Source: Citrus sinensis (taxonomy: Eukaryota > Streptophyta > Magnoliopsida > Sapindales > Rutaceae). Taken from it: a stretch of 64,000 bases of DNA. Below are positions 8,737 through 21,334 of this stretch, one piece after another. The first letter of the stretch is position 1, and every line of letters begins with the position of its first letter. Location: contig NC_068561.1 of the NCBI RefSeq assembly GCF_022201045.2, forward strand, positions 2,505,001 to 2,569,000. Reading direction: 5' to 3'. The position numbers and the translations under genes are program-made. The notes beneath the pieces were generated by a model. That model made no database searches, was not told the origin of the DNA, and saw only the letters and a program-made list of their open reading frames with translations.

Positions 8737-8856
8737 GGGTGCGACCATACCAGCACTAATGCACCGGATCCCATCAGAACTCCGCAGTTAAGCGTGCTTG
8801 GGCGAGAGCAGTACTAAGATGGGTGACCTCTTGGGAAGTCCTCGTGTTGCACCCCT
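8737..8856 (+). rRNA. 5S rRNA: 5S rRNA gene, copy 15
   Basis: Consensus gene, 499-bp step. Confidence 0.97.
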
Positions 8857-9235
8857 CTTTTTATCTTTTCAGCCGGTTAATCATCTTTTCGCGGCCGACC
8901 CCTTCAATTGTTGGAGACAAATAGGGTGGTCAAGTTCCGGAGGAGCTTGGGGGCGTTTTTTGACCCTTAATTTCGAATTTTTCTTGTATTTTGACACATT
9001 TTTAAGATTACAATTTTTTTGACCCTCGTCGTCAGCCGGTTAATCATCTTTTCGCGGCCGGCCCCTTCACTTTTGCGTGCGTTAGCGGGTTTCGACCGCC
9101 GGCGCGGGGTCTCCGGGGCACCTCGGACCCGCCGGGGAGCGGGGAAAGGGCCGCGGAGGGATGAATTGTGCGGCGGCCGAGTCGGGGCAGGCGAGGGGGG
9201 CACGGGTTAAGTAGATTTGCAGTGCACATGCTGAT

Positions 9236-9355
9236 GGGTGCGACCATACCAGCACTAATGCACCGGATCCCATCAGAACTCCGCAGTTAAGCGTGCTTGG
9301 GCGAGAGCAGTACTAAGATGGGTGACCTCTTGGGAAGTCCTCGTGTTGCACCCCT
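9236..9355 (+). rRNA. 5S rRNA: 5S rRNA gene, copy 16
   Basis: Consensus gene, 499-bp step. Confidence 0.97.
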
Positions 9356-9734
9356 CTTTTTATCTTTTCAGCCGGTTAATCATCTTTTCGCGGCCGACCC
9401 CTTCAATTGTTGGAGACAAATAGGGTGGTCAAGTTCCGGAGGAGCTTGGGGGCGTTTTTTGACCCTTAATTTCGAATTTTTCTTGTATTTTGACACATTT
9501 TTAAGATTACAATTTTTTTGACCCTCGTCGTCAGCCGGTTAATCATCTTTTCGCGGCCGGCCCCTTCACTTTTGCGTGCGTTAGCGGGTTTCGACCGCCG
9601 GCGCGGGGTCTCCGGGGCACCTCGGACCCGCCGGGGAGCGGGGAAAGGGCCGCGGAGGGATGAATTGTGCGGCGGCCGAGTCGGGGCAGGCGAGGGGGGC
9701 ACGGGTTAAGTAGATTTGCAGTGCACATGCTGAT

Positions 9735-9854
9735 GGGTGCGACCATACCAGCACTAATGCACCGGATCCCATCAGAACTCCGCAGTTAAGCGTGCTTGGG
9801 CGAGAGCAGTACTAAGATGGGTGACCTCTTGGGAAGTCCTCGTGTTGCACCCCT
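9735..9854 (+). rRNA. 5S rRNA: 5S rRNA gene, copy 17
   Basis: Consensus gene, 499-bp step. Confidence 0.97.
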
Positions 9855-10233
9855 CTTTTTATCTTTTCAGCCGGTTAATCATCTTTTCGCGGCCGACCCC
9901 TTCAATTGTTGGAGACAAATAGGGTGGTCAAGTTCCGGAGGAGCTTGGGGGCGTTTTTTGACCCTTAATTTCGAATTTTTCTTGTATTTTGACACATTTT
10001 TAAGATTACAATTTTTTTGACCCTCGTCGTCAGCCGGTTAATCATCTTTTCGCGGCCGGCCCCTTCACTTTTGCGTGCGTTAGCGGGTTTCGACCGCCGG
10101 CGCGGGGTCTCCGGGGCACCTCGGACCCGCCGGGGAGCGGGGAAAGGGCCGCGGAGGGATGAATTGTGCGGCGGCCGAGTCGGGGCAGGCGAGGGGGGCA
10201 CGGGTTAAGTAGATTTGCAGTGCACATGCTGAT

Positions 10234-10353
10234 GGGTGCGACCATACCAGCACTAATGCACCGGATCCCATCAGAACTCCGCAGTTAAGCGTGCTTGGGC
10301 GAGAGCAGTACTAAGATGGGTGACCTCTTGGGAAGTCCTCGTGTTGCACCCCT
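10234..10353 (+). rRNA. 5S rRNA: 5S rRNA gene, copy 18
   Basis: Consensus gene, 499-bp step. Confidence 0.97.
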
Positions 10354-10732
10354 CTTTTTATCTTTTCAGCCGGTTAATCATCTTTTCGCGGCCGACCCCT
10401 TCAATTGTTGGAGACAAATAGGGTGGTCAAGTTCCGGAGGAGCTTGGGGGCGTTTTTTGACCCTTAATTTCGAATTTTTCTTGTATTTTGACACATTTTT
10501 AAGATTACAATTTTTTTGACCCTCGTCGTCAGCCGGTTAATCATCTTTTCGCGGCCGGCCCCTTCACTTTTGCGTGCGTTAGCGGGTTTCGACCGCCGGC
10601 GCGGGGTCTCCGGGGCACCTCGGACCCGCCGGGGAGCGGGGAAAGGGCCGCGGAGGGATGAATTGTGCGGCGGCCGAGTCGGGGCAGGCGAGGGGGGCAC
10701 GGGTTAAGTAGATTTGCAGTGCACATGCTGAT

Positions 10733-10852
10733 GGGTGCGACCATACCAGCACTAATGCACCGGATCCCATCAGAACTCCGCAGTTAAGCGTGCTTGGGCG
10801 AGAGCAGTACTAAGATGGGTGACCTCTTGGGAAGTCCTCGTGTTGCACCCCT
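10733..10852 (+). rRNA. 5S rRNA: 5S rRNA gene, copy 19
   Basis: Consensus gene, 499-bp step. Confidence 0.97.
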
Positions 10853-11231
10853 CTTTTTATCTTTTCAGCCGGTTAATCATCTTTTCGCGGCCGACCCCTT
10901 CAATTGTTGGAGACAAATAGGGTGGTCAAGTTCCGGAGGAGCTTGGGGGCGTTTTTTGACCCTTAATTTCGAATTTTTCTTGTATTTTGACACATTTTTA
11001 AGATTACAATTTTTTTGACCCTCGTCGTCAGCCGGTTAATCATCTTTTCGCGGCCGGCCCCTTCACTTTTGCGTGCGTTAGCGGGTTTCGACCGCCGGCG
11101 CGGGGTCTCCGGGGCACCTCGGACCCGCCGGGGAGCGGGGAAAGGGCCGCGGAGGGATGAATTGTGCGGCGGCCGAGTCGGGGCAGGCGAGGGGGGCACG
11201 GGTTAAGTAGATTTGCAGTGCACATGCTGAT

Positions 11232-11351
11232 GGGTGCGACCATACCAGCACTAATGCACCGGATCCCATCAGAACTCCGCAGTTAAGCGTGCTTGGGCGA
11301 GAGCAGTACTAAGATGGGTGACCTCTTGGGAAGTCCTCGTGTTGCACCCCT
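11232..11351 (+). rRNA. 5S rRNA: 5S rRNA gene, copy 20
   Basis: Consensus gene, 499-bp step. Confidence 0.97.
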
Positions 11352-11730
11352 CTTTTTATCTTTTCAGCCGGTTAATCATCTTTTCGCGGCCGACCCCTTC
11401 AATTGTTGGAGACAAATAGGGTGGTCAAGTTCCGGAGGAGCTTGGGGGCGTTTTTTGACCCTTAATTTCGAATTTTTCTTGTATTTTGACACATTTTTAA
11501 GATTACAATTTTTTTGACCCTCGTCGTCAGCCGGTTAATCATCTTTTCGCGGCCGGCCCCTTCACTTTTGCGTGCGTTAGCGGGTTTCGACCGCCGGCGC
11601 GGGGTCTCCGGGGCACCTCGGACCCGCCGGGGAGCGGGGAAAGGGCCGCGGAGGGATGAATTGTGCGGCGGCCGAGTCGGGGCAGGCGAGGGGGGCACGG
11701 GTTAAGTAGATTTGCAGTGCACATGCTGAT

Positions 11731-11850
11731 GGGTGCGACCATACCAGCACTAATGCACCGGATCCCATCAGAACTCCGCAGTTAAGCGTGCTTGGGCGAG
11801 AGCAGTACTAAGATGGGTGACCTCTTGGGAAGTCCTCGTGTTGCACCCCT
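11731..11850 (+). rRNA. 5S rRNA: 5S rRNA gene, copy 21
   Basis: Consensus gene, 499-bp step. Confidence 0.97.
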
Positions 11851-12229
11851 CTTTTTATCTTTTCAGCCGGTTAATCATCTTTTCGCGGCCGACCCCTTCA
11901 ATTGTTGGAGACAAATAGGGTGGTCAAGTTCCGGAGGAGCTTGGGGGCGTTTTTTGACCCTTAATTTCGAATTTTTCTTGTATTTTGACACATTTTTAAG
12001 ATTACAATTTTTTTGACCCTCGTCGTCAGCCGGTTAATCATCTTTTCGCGGCCGGCCCCTTCACTTTTGCGTGCGTTAGCGGGTTTCGACCGCCGGCGCG
12101 GGGTCTCCGGGGCACCTCGGACCCGCCGGGGAGCGGGGAAAGGGCCGCGGAGGGATGAATTGTGCGGCGGCCGAGTCGGGGCAGGCGAGGGGGGCACGGG
12201 TTAAGTAGATTTGCAGTGCACATGCTGAT

Positions 12230-12349
12230 GGGTGCGACCATACCAGCACTAATGCACCGGATCCCATCAGAACTCCGCAGTTAAGCGTGCTTGGGCGAGA
12301 GCAGTACTAAGATGGGTGACCTCTTGGGAAGTCCTCGTGTTGCACCCCT
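12230..12349 (+). rRNA. 5S rRNA: 5S rRNA gene, copy 22
   Basis: Consensus gene, 499-bp step. Confidence 0.97.
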
Positions 12350-12728
12350 CTTTTTATCTTTTCAGCCGGTTAATCATCTTTTCGCGGCCGACCCCTTCAA
12401 TTGTTGGAGACAAATAGGGTGGTCAAGTTCCGGAGGAGCTTGGGGGCGTTTTTTGACCCTTAATTTCGAATTTTTCTTGTATTTTGACACATTTTTAAGA
12501 TTACAATTTTTTTGACCCTCGTCGTCAGCCGGTTAATCATCTTTTCGCGGCCGGCCCCTTCACTTTTGCGTGCGTTAGCGGGTTTCGACCGCCGGCGCGG
12601 GGTCTCCGGGGCACCTCGGACCCGCCGGGGAGCGGGGAAAGGGCCGCGGAGGGATGAATTGTGCGGCGGCCGAGTCGGGGCAGGCGAGGGGGGCACGGGT
12701 TAAGTAGATTTGCAGTGCACATGCTGAT

Positions 12729-12848
12729 GGGTGCGACCATACCAGCACTAATGCACCGGATCCCATCAGAACTCCGCAGTTAAGCGTGCTTGGGCGAGAG
12801 CAGTACTAAGATGGGTGACCTCTTGGGAAGTCCTCGTGTTGCACCCCT
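12729..12848 (+). rRNA. 5S rRNA: 5S rRNA gene, copy 23
   Basis: Consensus gene, 499-bp step. Confidence 0.97.
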
Positions 12849-13227
12849 CTTTTTATCTTTTCAGCCGGTTAATCATCTTTTCGCGGCCGACCCCTTCAAT
12901 TGTTGGAGACAAATAGGGTGGTCAAGTTCCGGAGGAGCTTGGGGGCGTTTTTTGACCCTTAATTTCGAATTTTTCTTGTATTTTGACACATTTTTAAGAT
13001 TACAATTTTTTTGACCCTCGTCGTCAGCCGGTTAATCATCTTTTCGCGGCCGGCCCCTTCACTTTTGCGTGCGTTAGCGGGTTTCGACCGCCGGCGCGGG
13101 GTCTCCGGGGCACCTCGGACCCGCCGGGGAGCGGGGAAAGGGCCGCGGAGGGATGAATTGTGCGGCGGCCGAGTCGGGGCAGGCGAGGGGGGCACGGGTT
13201 AAGTAGATTTGCAGTGCACATGCTGAT

Positions 13228-13347
13228 GGGTGCGACCATACCAGCACTAATGCACCGGATCCCATCAGAACTCCGCAGTTAAGCGTGCTTGGGCGAGAGC
13301 AGTACTAAGATGGGTGACCTCTTGGGAAGTCCTCGTGTTGCACCCCT
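13228..13347 (+). rRNA. 5S rRNA: 5S rRNA gene, copy 24
   Basis: Consensus gene, 499-bp step. Confidence 0.97.
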
Positions 13348-13726
13348 CTTTTTATCTTTTCAGCCGGTTAATCATCTTTTCGCGGCCGACCCCTTCAATT
13401 GTTGGAGACAAATAGGGTGGTCAAGTTCCGGAGGAGCTTGGGGGCGTTTTTTGACCCTTAATTTCGAATTTTTCTTGTATTTTGACACATTTTTAAGATT
13501 ACAATTTTTTTGACCCTCGTCGTCAGCCGGTTAATCATCTTTTCGCGGCCGGCCCCTTCACTTTTGCGTGCGTTAGCGGGTTTCGACCGCCGGCGCGGGG
13601 TCTCCGGGGCACCTCGGACCCGCCGGGGAGCGGGGAAAGGGCCGCGGAGGGATGAATTGTGCGGCGGCCGAGTCGGGGCAGGCGAGGGGGGCACGGGTTA
13701 AGTAGATTTGCAGTGCACATGCTGAT

Positions 13727-13846
13727 GGGTGCGACCATACCAGCACTAATGCACCGGATCCCATCAGAACTCCGCAGTTAAGCGTGCTTGGGCGAGAGCA
13801 GTACTAAGATGGGTGACCTCTTGGGAAGTCCTCGTGTTGCACCCCT
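13727..13846 (+). rRNA. 5S rRNA: 5S rRNA gene, copy 25
   Basis: Consensus gene, 499-bp step; last of the unbroken 499-bp run at the left of the array. Confidence 0.97.
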
Positions 13847-14226
13847 CTTTTTATCTTTTCAGCCGGTTAATCATCTTTTCGCGGCCGACCCCTTCAATTG
13901 TTGGAGACAAATAGGGTGGTCAAGTTCCGGAGGAGCTTGGGGGCGTTTTTTGACCCTTAATTTCGAATTTTTCTTGTATTTTGACACATTTTTAAGATTA
14001 CAATTTTTTTGACCCTCGTCGTCAGCCGGTTAATCATCTTTTCGCGGCCGGCCCCTTCACTTTTGCGTGCGTTAGCGGGTTTCGACCGCCGGCGCGGGGT
14101 CTCCGGGGCACCTCGGACCCGCCGGGGAGCGGGGGAAAGGGCCGCGGAGGGATGAATTGTGCGGCGGCCGAGTCGGGGCAGGCGAGGGGGGCACGGGTTA
14201 AGTAGATTTGCAGTGCACATGCTGAT

Positions 14227-14346
14227 GGGTGCGACCATACCAGCACTAATGCACCGGATCCCATCAGAACTCCGCAGTTAAGCGTGCTTGGGCGAGAGCA
14301 GTACTAAGATGGGTGACCTCTTGGGAAGTCCTCGTGTTGCACCCCT
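14227..14346 (+). rRNA. 5S rRNA: 5S rRNA gene, copy 26
   Basis: Consensus gene. Step 500 bp: the preceding spacer has G5 for G4 in the quadruplex motif, at 14131-14135. Confidence 0.97.
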
Positions 14347-14725
14347 CTTTTTATCTTTTCAGCCGGTTAATCATCTTTTCGCGGCCGACCCCTTCAATTG
14401 TTGGAGACAAATAGGGTGGTCAAGTTCCGGAGGAGCTTGGGGGCGTTTTTTGACCCTTAATTTCGAATTTTTCTTGTATTTTGACACATTTTTAAGATTA
14501 CAATTTTTTTGACCCTCGTCGTCAGCCGGTTAATCATCTTTTCGCGGCCGGCCCCTTCACTTTTGCGTGCGTTAGCGGGTTTCGACCGCCGGCGCGGGGT
14601 CTCCGGGGCACCTCGGACCCGCCGGGGAGCGGGGAAAGGGCCGCGGAGGGATGAATTGTGCGGCGGCCGAGTCGGGGCAGGCGAGGGGGGCACGGGTTAA
14701 GTAGATTTGCAGTGCACATGCTGAT

Positions 14726-14845
14726 GGGTGCGACCATACCAGCACTAATGCACCGGATCCCATCAGAACTCCGCAGTTAAGCGTGCTTGGGCGAGAGCAG
14801 TACTAAGATGGGTGACCTCTTGGGAAGTCCTCGTGTTGCACCCCT
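14726..14845 (+). rRNA. 5S rRNA: 5S rRNA gene, copy 27
   Basis: Consensus gene, 499-bp step. The following spacer has a private G-to-T change at 14995. Confidence 0.97.
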
Positions 14846-15224
14846 CTTTTTATCTTTTCAGCCGGTTAATCATCTTTTCGCGGCCGACCCCTTCAATTGT
14901 TGGAGACAAATAGGGTGGTCAAGTTCCGGAGGAGCTTGGGGGCGTTTTTTGACCCTTAATTTCGAATTTTTCTTGTATTTTGACACATTTTTAATATTAC
15001 AATTTTTTTGACCCTCGTCGTCAGCCGGTTAATCATCTTTTCGCGGCCGGCCCCTTCACTTTTGCGTGCGTTAGCGGGTTTCGACCGCCGGCGCGGGGTC
15101 TCCGGGGCACCTCGGACCCGCCGGGGAGCGGGGAAAGGGCCGCGGAGGGATGAATTGTGCGGCGGCCGAGTCGGGGCAGGCGAGGGGGGCACGGGTTAAG
15201 TAGATTTGCAGTGCACATGCTGAT

Positions 15225-15344
15225 GGGTGCGACCATACCAGCACTAATGCACCGGATCCCATCAGAACTCCGCAGTTAAGCGTGCTTGGGCGAGAGCAGT
15301 ACTAAGATGGGTGACCTCTTGGGAAGTCCTCGTGTTGCACCCCT
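15225..15344 (+). rRNA. 5S rRNA: 5S rRNA gene, copy 28
   Basis: Consensus gene, 499-bp step. Confidence 0.97.
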
Positions 15345-15724
15345 CTTTTTATCTTTTCAGCCGGTTAATCATCTTTTCGCGGCCGACCCCTTCAATTGTT
15401 GGAGACAAATAGGGTGGTCAAGTTCCGGAGGAGCTTGGGGGCGTTTTTTGACCCTTAATTTCGAATTTTTCTTGTATTTTGACACATTTTTAAGATTACA
15501 ATTTTTTTGACCCTCGTCGTCAGCCGGTTAATCATCTTTTCGCGGCCGGCCCCTTCACTTTTGCGTGCGTTAGCGGGTTTCGACCGCCGGCGCGGGGTCT
15601 CCGGGGCACCTCGGACCCGCCGGGGAGCGGGGGAAAGGGCCGCGGAGGGATGAATTGTGCGGCGGCCGAGTCGGGGCAGGCGAGGGGGGCACGGGTTAAG
15701 TAGATTTGCAGTGCACATGCTGAT

Positions 15725-15844
15725 GGGTGCGACCATACCAGCACTAATGCACCGGATCCCATCAGAACTCCGCAGTTAAGCGTGCTTGGGCGAGAGCAGT
15801 ACTAAGATGGGTGACCTCTTGGGAAGTCCTCGTGTTGCACCCCT
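15725..15844 (+). rRNA. 5S rRNA: 5S rRNA gene, copy 29
   Basis: Consensus gene. Step 500 bp (G5 for G4 in the preceding quadruplex motif). Confidence 0.97.
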
Positions 15845-16223
15845 CTTTTTATCTTTTCAGCCGGTTAATCATCTTTTCGCGGCCGACCCCTTCAATTGTT
15901 GGAGACAAATAGGGTGGTCAAGTTCCGGAGGAGCTTGGGGGCGTTTTTTGACCCTTAATTTCGAATTTTTCTTGTATTTTGACACATTTTTAAGATTACA
16001 ATTTTTTTGACCCTCGTCGTCAGCCGGTTAATCATCTTTTCGCGGCCGGCCCCTTCACTTTTGCGTGCGTTAGCGGGTTTCGACCGCCGGCGCGGGGTCT
16101 CCGGGGCACCTCGGACCCGCCGGGGAGCGGGGAAAGGGCCGCGGAGGGATGAATTGTGCGGCGGCCGAGTCGGGGCAGGCGAGGGGGGCACGGGTTAAGT
16201 AGATTTGCAGTGCACATGCTGAT

Positions 16224-16343
16224 GGGTGCGACCATACCAGCACTAATGCACCGGATCCCATCAGAACTCCGCAGTTAAGCGTGCTTGGGCGAGAGCAGTA
16301 CTAAGATGGGTGACCTCTTGGGAAGTCCTCGTGTTGCACCCCT
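16224..16343 (+). rRNA. 5S rRNA: 5S rRNA gene, copy 30
   Basis: Consensus gene, 499-bp step. Confidence 0.97.
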
Positions 16344-16723
16344 CTTTTTATCTTTTCAGCCGGTTAATCATCTTTTCGCGGCCGACCCCTTCAATTGTTG
16401 GAGACAAATAGGGTGGTCAAGTTCCGGAGGAGCTTGGGGGCGTTTTTTGACCCTTAATTTCGAATTTTTCTTGTATTTTGACACATTTTTAAGATTACAA
16501 TTTTTTTGACCCTCGTCGTCAGCCGGGTTAATCATCTTTTCGCGGCCGGCCCCTTCACTTTTGCGTGCGTTAGCGGGTTTCGACCGCCGGCGCGGGGTCT
16601 CCGGGGCACCTCGGACCCGCCGGGGAGCGGGGAAAGGGCCGCGGAGGGATGAATTGTGCGGCGGCCGAGTCGGGGCAGGCGAGGGGGGCACGGGTTAAGT
16701 AGATTTGCAGTGCACATGCTGAT

Positions 16724-16843
16724 GGGTGCGACCATACCAGCACTAATGCACCGGATCCCATCAGAACTCCGCAGTTAAGCGTGCTTGGGCGAGAGCAGTA
16801 CTAAGATGGGTGACCTCTTGGGAAGTCCTCGTGTTGCACCCCT
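16724..16843 (+). rRNA. 5S rRNA: 5S rRNA gene, copy 31
   Basis: Consensus gene. Step 500 bp (extra G in subrepeat B, GCCGGGTTAA, near 16526). Confidence 0.97.
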
Positions 16844-17222
16844 CTTTTTATCTTTTCAGCCGGTTAATCATCTTTTCGCGGCCGACCCCTTCAATTGTTG
16901 GAGACAAATAGGGTGGTCAAGTTCCGGAGGAGCTTGGGGGCGTTTTTTGACCCTTAATTTCGAATTTTTCTTGTATTTTGACACATTTTTAAGATTACAA
17001 TTTTTTTGACCCTCGTCGTCAGCCGGTTAATCATCTTTTCGCGGCCGGCCCCTTCACTTTTGCGTGCGTTAGCGGGTTTCGACCGCCGGCGCGGGGTCTC
17101 CGGGGCACCTCGGACCCGCCGGGGAGCGGGGAAAGGGCCGCGGAGGGATGAATTGTGCGGCGGCCGAGTCGGGGCAGGCGAGGGGGGCACGGGTTAAGTA
17201 GATTTGCAGTGCACATGCTGAT

Positions 17223-17342
17223 GGGTGCGACCATACCAGCACTAATGCACCGGATCCCATCAGAACTCCGCAGTTAAGCGTGCTTGGGCGAGAGCAGTAC
17301 TAAGATGGGTGACCTCTTGGGAAGTCCTCGTGTTGCACCCCT
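17223..17342 (+). rRNA. 5S rRNA: 5S rRNA gene, copy 32
   Basis: Consensus gene, 499-bp step. Confidence 0.97.
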
Positions 17343-17721
17343 CTTTTTATCTTTTCAGCCGGTTAATCATCTTTTCGCGGCCGACCCCTTCAATTGTTGG
17401 AGACAAATAGGGTGGTCAAGTTCCGGAGGAGCTTGGGGGCGTTTTTTGACCCTTAATTTCGAATTTTTCTTGTATTTTGACACATTTTTAAGATTACAAT
17501 TTTTTTGACCCTCGTCGTCAGCCGGTTAATCATCTTTTCGCGGCCGGCCCCTTCACTTTTGCGTGCGTTAGCGGGTTTCGACCGCCGGCGCGGGGTCTCC
17601 GGGGCACCTCGGACCCGCCGGGGAGCGGGGAAAGGGCCGCGGAGGGATGAATTGTGCGGCGGCCGAGTCGGGGCAGGCGAGGGGGGCACGGGTTAAGTAG
17701 ATTTGCAGTGCACATGCTGAT

Positions 17722-17841
17722 GGGTGCGACCATACCAGCACTAATGCACCGGATCCCATCAGAACTCCGCAGTTAAGCGTGCTTGGGCGAGAGCAGTACT
17801 AAGATGGGTGACCTCTTGGGAAGTCCTCGTGTTGCACCCCT
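17722..17841 (+). rRNA. 5S rRNA: 5S rRNA gene, copy 33
   Basis: Consensus gene, 499-bp step. Confidence 0.97.
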
Positions 17842-18220
17842 CTTTTTATCTTTTCAGCCGGTTAATCATCTTTTCGCGGCCGACCCCTTCAATTGTTGGA
17901 GACAAATAGGGTGGTCAAGTTCCGGAGGAGCTTGGGGGCGTTTTTTGACCCTTAATTTCGAATTTTTCTTGTATTTTGACACATTTTTAAGATTACAATT
18001 TTTTTGACCCTCGTCGTCAGCCGGTTAATCATCTTTTCGCGGCCGGCCCCTTCACTTTTGCGTGCGTTAGCGGGTTTCGACCGCCGGCGCGGGGTCTCCG
18101 GGGCACCTCGGACCCGCCGGGGAGCGGGGAAAGGGCCGCGGAGGGATGAATTGTGCGGCGGCCGAGTCGGGGCAGGCGAGGGGGGCACGGGTTAAGTAGA
18201 TTTGCAGTGCACATGCTGAT

Positions 18221-18340
18221 GGGTGCGACCATACCAGCACTAATGCACCGGATCCCATCAGAACTCCGCAGTTAAGCGTGCTTGGGCGAGAGCAGTACTA
18301 AGATGGGTGACCTCTTGGGAAGTCCTCGTGTTGCACCCCT
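18221..18340 (+). rRNA. 5S rRNA: 5S rRNA gene, copy 34
   Basis: Consensus gene, 499-bp step. Confidence 0.97.
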
Positions 18341-18719
18341 CTTTTTATCTTTTCAGCCGGTTAATCATCTTTTCGCGGCCGACCCCTTCAATTGTTGGAG
18401 ACAAATAGGGTGGTCAAGTTCCGGAGGAGCTTGGGGGCGTTTTTTGACCCTTAATTTCGAATTTTTCTTGTATTTTGACACATTTTTAAGATTACAATTT
18501 TTTTGACCCTCGTCGTCAGCCGGTTAATCATCTTTTCGCGGCCGGCCCCTTCACTTTTGCGTGCGTTAGCGGGTTTCGACCGCCGGCGCGGGGTCTCCGG
18601 GGCACCTCGGACCCGCCGGGGAGCGGGGAAAGGGCCGCGGAGGGATGAATTGTGCGGCGGCCGAGTCGGGGCAGGCGAGGGGGGCACGGGTTAAGTAGAT
18701 TTGCAGTGCACATGCTGAT

Positions 18720-18839
18720 GGGTGCGACCATACCAGCACTAATGCACCGGATCCCATCAGAACTCCGCAGTTAAGCGTGCTTGGGCGAGAGCAGTACTAA
18801 GATGGGTGACCTCTTGGGAAGTCCTCGTGTTGCACCCCT
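18720..18839 (+). rRNA. 5S rRNA: 5S rRNA gene, copy 35
   Basis: Consensus gene, 499-bp step. Confidence 0.97.
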
Positions 18840-19218
18840 CTTTTTATCTTTTCAGCCGGTTAATCATCTTTTCGCGGCCGACCCCTTCAATTGTTGGAGA
18901 CAAATAGGGTGGTCAAGTTCCGGAGGAGCTTGGGGGCGTTTTTTGACCCTTAATTTCGAATTTTTCTTGTATTTTGACACATTTTTAAGATTACAATTTT
19001 TTTGACCCTCGTCGTCAGCCGGTTAATCATCTTTTCGCGGCCGGCCCCTTCACTTTTGCGTGCGTTAGCGGGTTTCGACCGCCGGCGCGGGGTCTCCGGG
19101 GCACCTCGGACCCGCCGGGGAGCGGGGAAAGGGCCGCGGAGGGATGAATTGTGCGGCGGCCGAGTCGGGGCAGGCGAGGGGGGCACGGGTTAAGTAGATT
19201 TGCAGTGCACATGCTGAT

Positions 19219-19338
19219 GGGTGCGACCATACCAGCACTAATGCACCGGATCCCATCAGAACTCCGCAGTTAAGCGTGCTTGGGCGAGAGCAGTACTAAG
19301 ATGGGTGACCTCTTGGGAAGTCCTCGTGTTGCACCCCT
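19219..19338 (+). rRNA. 5S rRNA: 5S rRNA gene, copy 36
   Basis: Consensus gene, 499-bp step. Confidence 0.97.
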
Positions 19339-19717
19339 CTTTTTATCTTTTCAGCCGGTTAATCATCTTTTCGCGGCCGACCCCTTCAATTGTTGGAGAC
19401 AAATAGGGTGGTCAAGTTCCGGAGGAGCTTGGGGGCGTTTTTTGACCCTTAATTTCGAATTTTTCTTGTATTTTGACACATTTTTAAGATTACAATTTTT
19501 TTGACCCTCGTCGTCAGCCGGTTAATCATCTTTTCGCGGCCGGCCCCTTCACTTTTGCGTGCGTTAGCGGGTTTCGACCGCCGGCGCGGGGTCTCCGGGG
19601 CACCTCGGACCCGCCGGGGAGCGGGGAAAGGGCCGCGGAGGGATGAATTGTGCGGCGGCCGAGTCGGGGCAGGCGAGGGGGGCACGGGTTAAGTAGATTT
19701 GCAGTGCACATGCTGAT

Positions 19718-19837
19718 GGGTGCGACCATACCAGCACTAATGCACCGGATCCCATCAGAACTCCGCAGTTAAGCGTGCTTGGGCGAGAGCAGTACTAAGA
19801 TGGGTGACCTCTTGGGAAGTCCTCGTGTTGCACCCCT
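19718..19837 (+). rRNA. 5S rRNA: 5S rRNA gene, copy 37
   Basis: Consensus gene, 499-bp step. Confidence 0.97.
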
Positions 19838-20216
19838 CTTTTTATCTTTTCAGCCGGTTAATCATCTTTTCGCGGCCGACCCCTTCAATTGTTGGAGACA
19901 AATAGGGTGGTCAAGTTCCGGAGGAGCTTGGGGGCGTTTTTTGACCCTTAATTTCGAATTTTTCTTGTATTTTGACACATTTTTAAGATTACAATTTTTT
20001 TGACCCTCGTCGTCAGCCGGTTAATCATCTTTTCGCGGCCGGCCCCTTCACTTTTGCGTGCGTTAGCGGGTTTCGACCGCCGGCGCGGGGTCTCCGGGGC
20101 ACCTCGGACCCGCCGGGGAGCGGGGAAAGGGCCGCGGAGGGATGAATTGTGCGGCGGCCGAGTCGGGGCAGGCGAGGGGGGCACGGGTTAAGTAGATTTG
20201 CAGTGCACATGCTGAT

Positions 20217-20336
20217 GGGTGCGACCATACCAGCACTAATGCACCGGATCCCATCAGAACTCCGCAGTTAAGCGTGCTTGGGCGAGAGCAGTACTAAGAT
20301 GGGTGACCTCTTGGGAAGTCCTCGTGTTGCACCCCT
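20217..20336 (+). rRNA. 5S rRNA: 5S rRNA gene, copy 38
   Basis: Consensus gene, 499-bp step. Confidence 0.97.
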
Positions 20337-20715
20337 CTTTTTATCTTTTCAGCCGGTTAATCATCTTTTCGCGGCCGACCCCTTCAATTGTTGGAGACAA
20401 ATAGGGTGGTCAAGTTCCGGAGGAGCTTGGGGGCGTTTTTTGACCCTTAATTTCGAATTTTTCTTGTATTTTGACACATTTTTAAGATTACAATTTTTTT
20501 GACCCTCGTCGTCAGCCGGTTAATCATCTTTTCGCGGCCGGCCCCTTCACTTTTGCGTGCGTTAGCGGGTTTCGACCGCCGGCGCGGGGTCTCCGGGGCA
20601 CCTCGGACCCGCCGGGGAGCGGGGAAAGGGCCGCGGAGGGATGAATTGTGCGGCGGCCGAGTCGGGGCAGGCGAGGGGGGCACGGGTTAAGTAGATTTGC
20701 AGTGCACATGCTGAT

Positions 20716-20835
20716 GGGTGCGACCATACCAGCACTAATGCACCGGATCCCATCAGAACTCCGCAGTTAAGCGTGCTTGGGCGAGAGCAGTACTAAGATG
20801 GGTGACCTCTTGGGAAGTCCTCGTGTTGCACCCCT
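20716..20835 (+). rRNA. 5S rRNA: 5S rRNA gene, copy 39
   Basis: Consensus gene, 499-bp step. Confidence 0.97.
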
Positions 20836-21214
20836 CTTTTTATCTTTTCAGCCGGTTAATCATCTTTTCGCGGCCGACCCCTTCAATTGTTGGAGACAAA
20901 TAGGGTGGTCAAGTTCCGGAGGAGCTTGGGGGCGTTTTTTGACCCTTAATTTCGAATTTTTCTTGTATTTTGACACATTTTTAAGATTACAATTTTTTTG
21001 ACCCTCGTCGTCAGCCGGTTAATCATCTTTTCGCGGCCGGCCCCTTCACTTTTGCGTGCGTTAGCGGGTTTCGACCGCCGGCGCGGGGTCTCCGGGGCAC
21101 CTCGGACCCGCCGGGGAGCGGGGAAAGGGCCGCGGAGGGATGAATTGTGCGGCGGCCGAGTCGGGGCAGGCGAGGGGGGCACGGGTTAAGTAGATTTGCA
21201 GTGCACATGCTGAT

Positions 21215-21334
21215 GGGTGCGACCATACCAGCACTAATGCACCGGATCCCATCAGAACTCCGCAGTTAAGCGTGCTTGGGCGAGAGCAGTACTAAGATGG
21301 GTGACCTCTTGGGAAGTCCTCGTGTTGCACCCCT
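21215..21334 (+). rRNA. 5S rRNA: 5S rRNA gene, copy 40
   Basis: Consensus gene, 499-bp step. Confidence 0.97.
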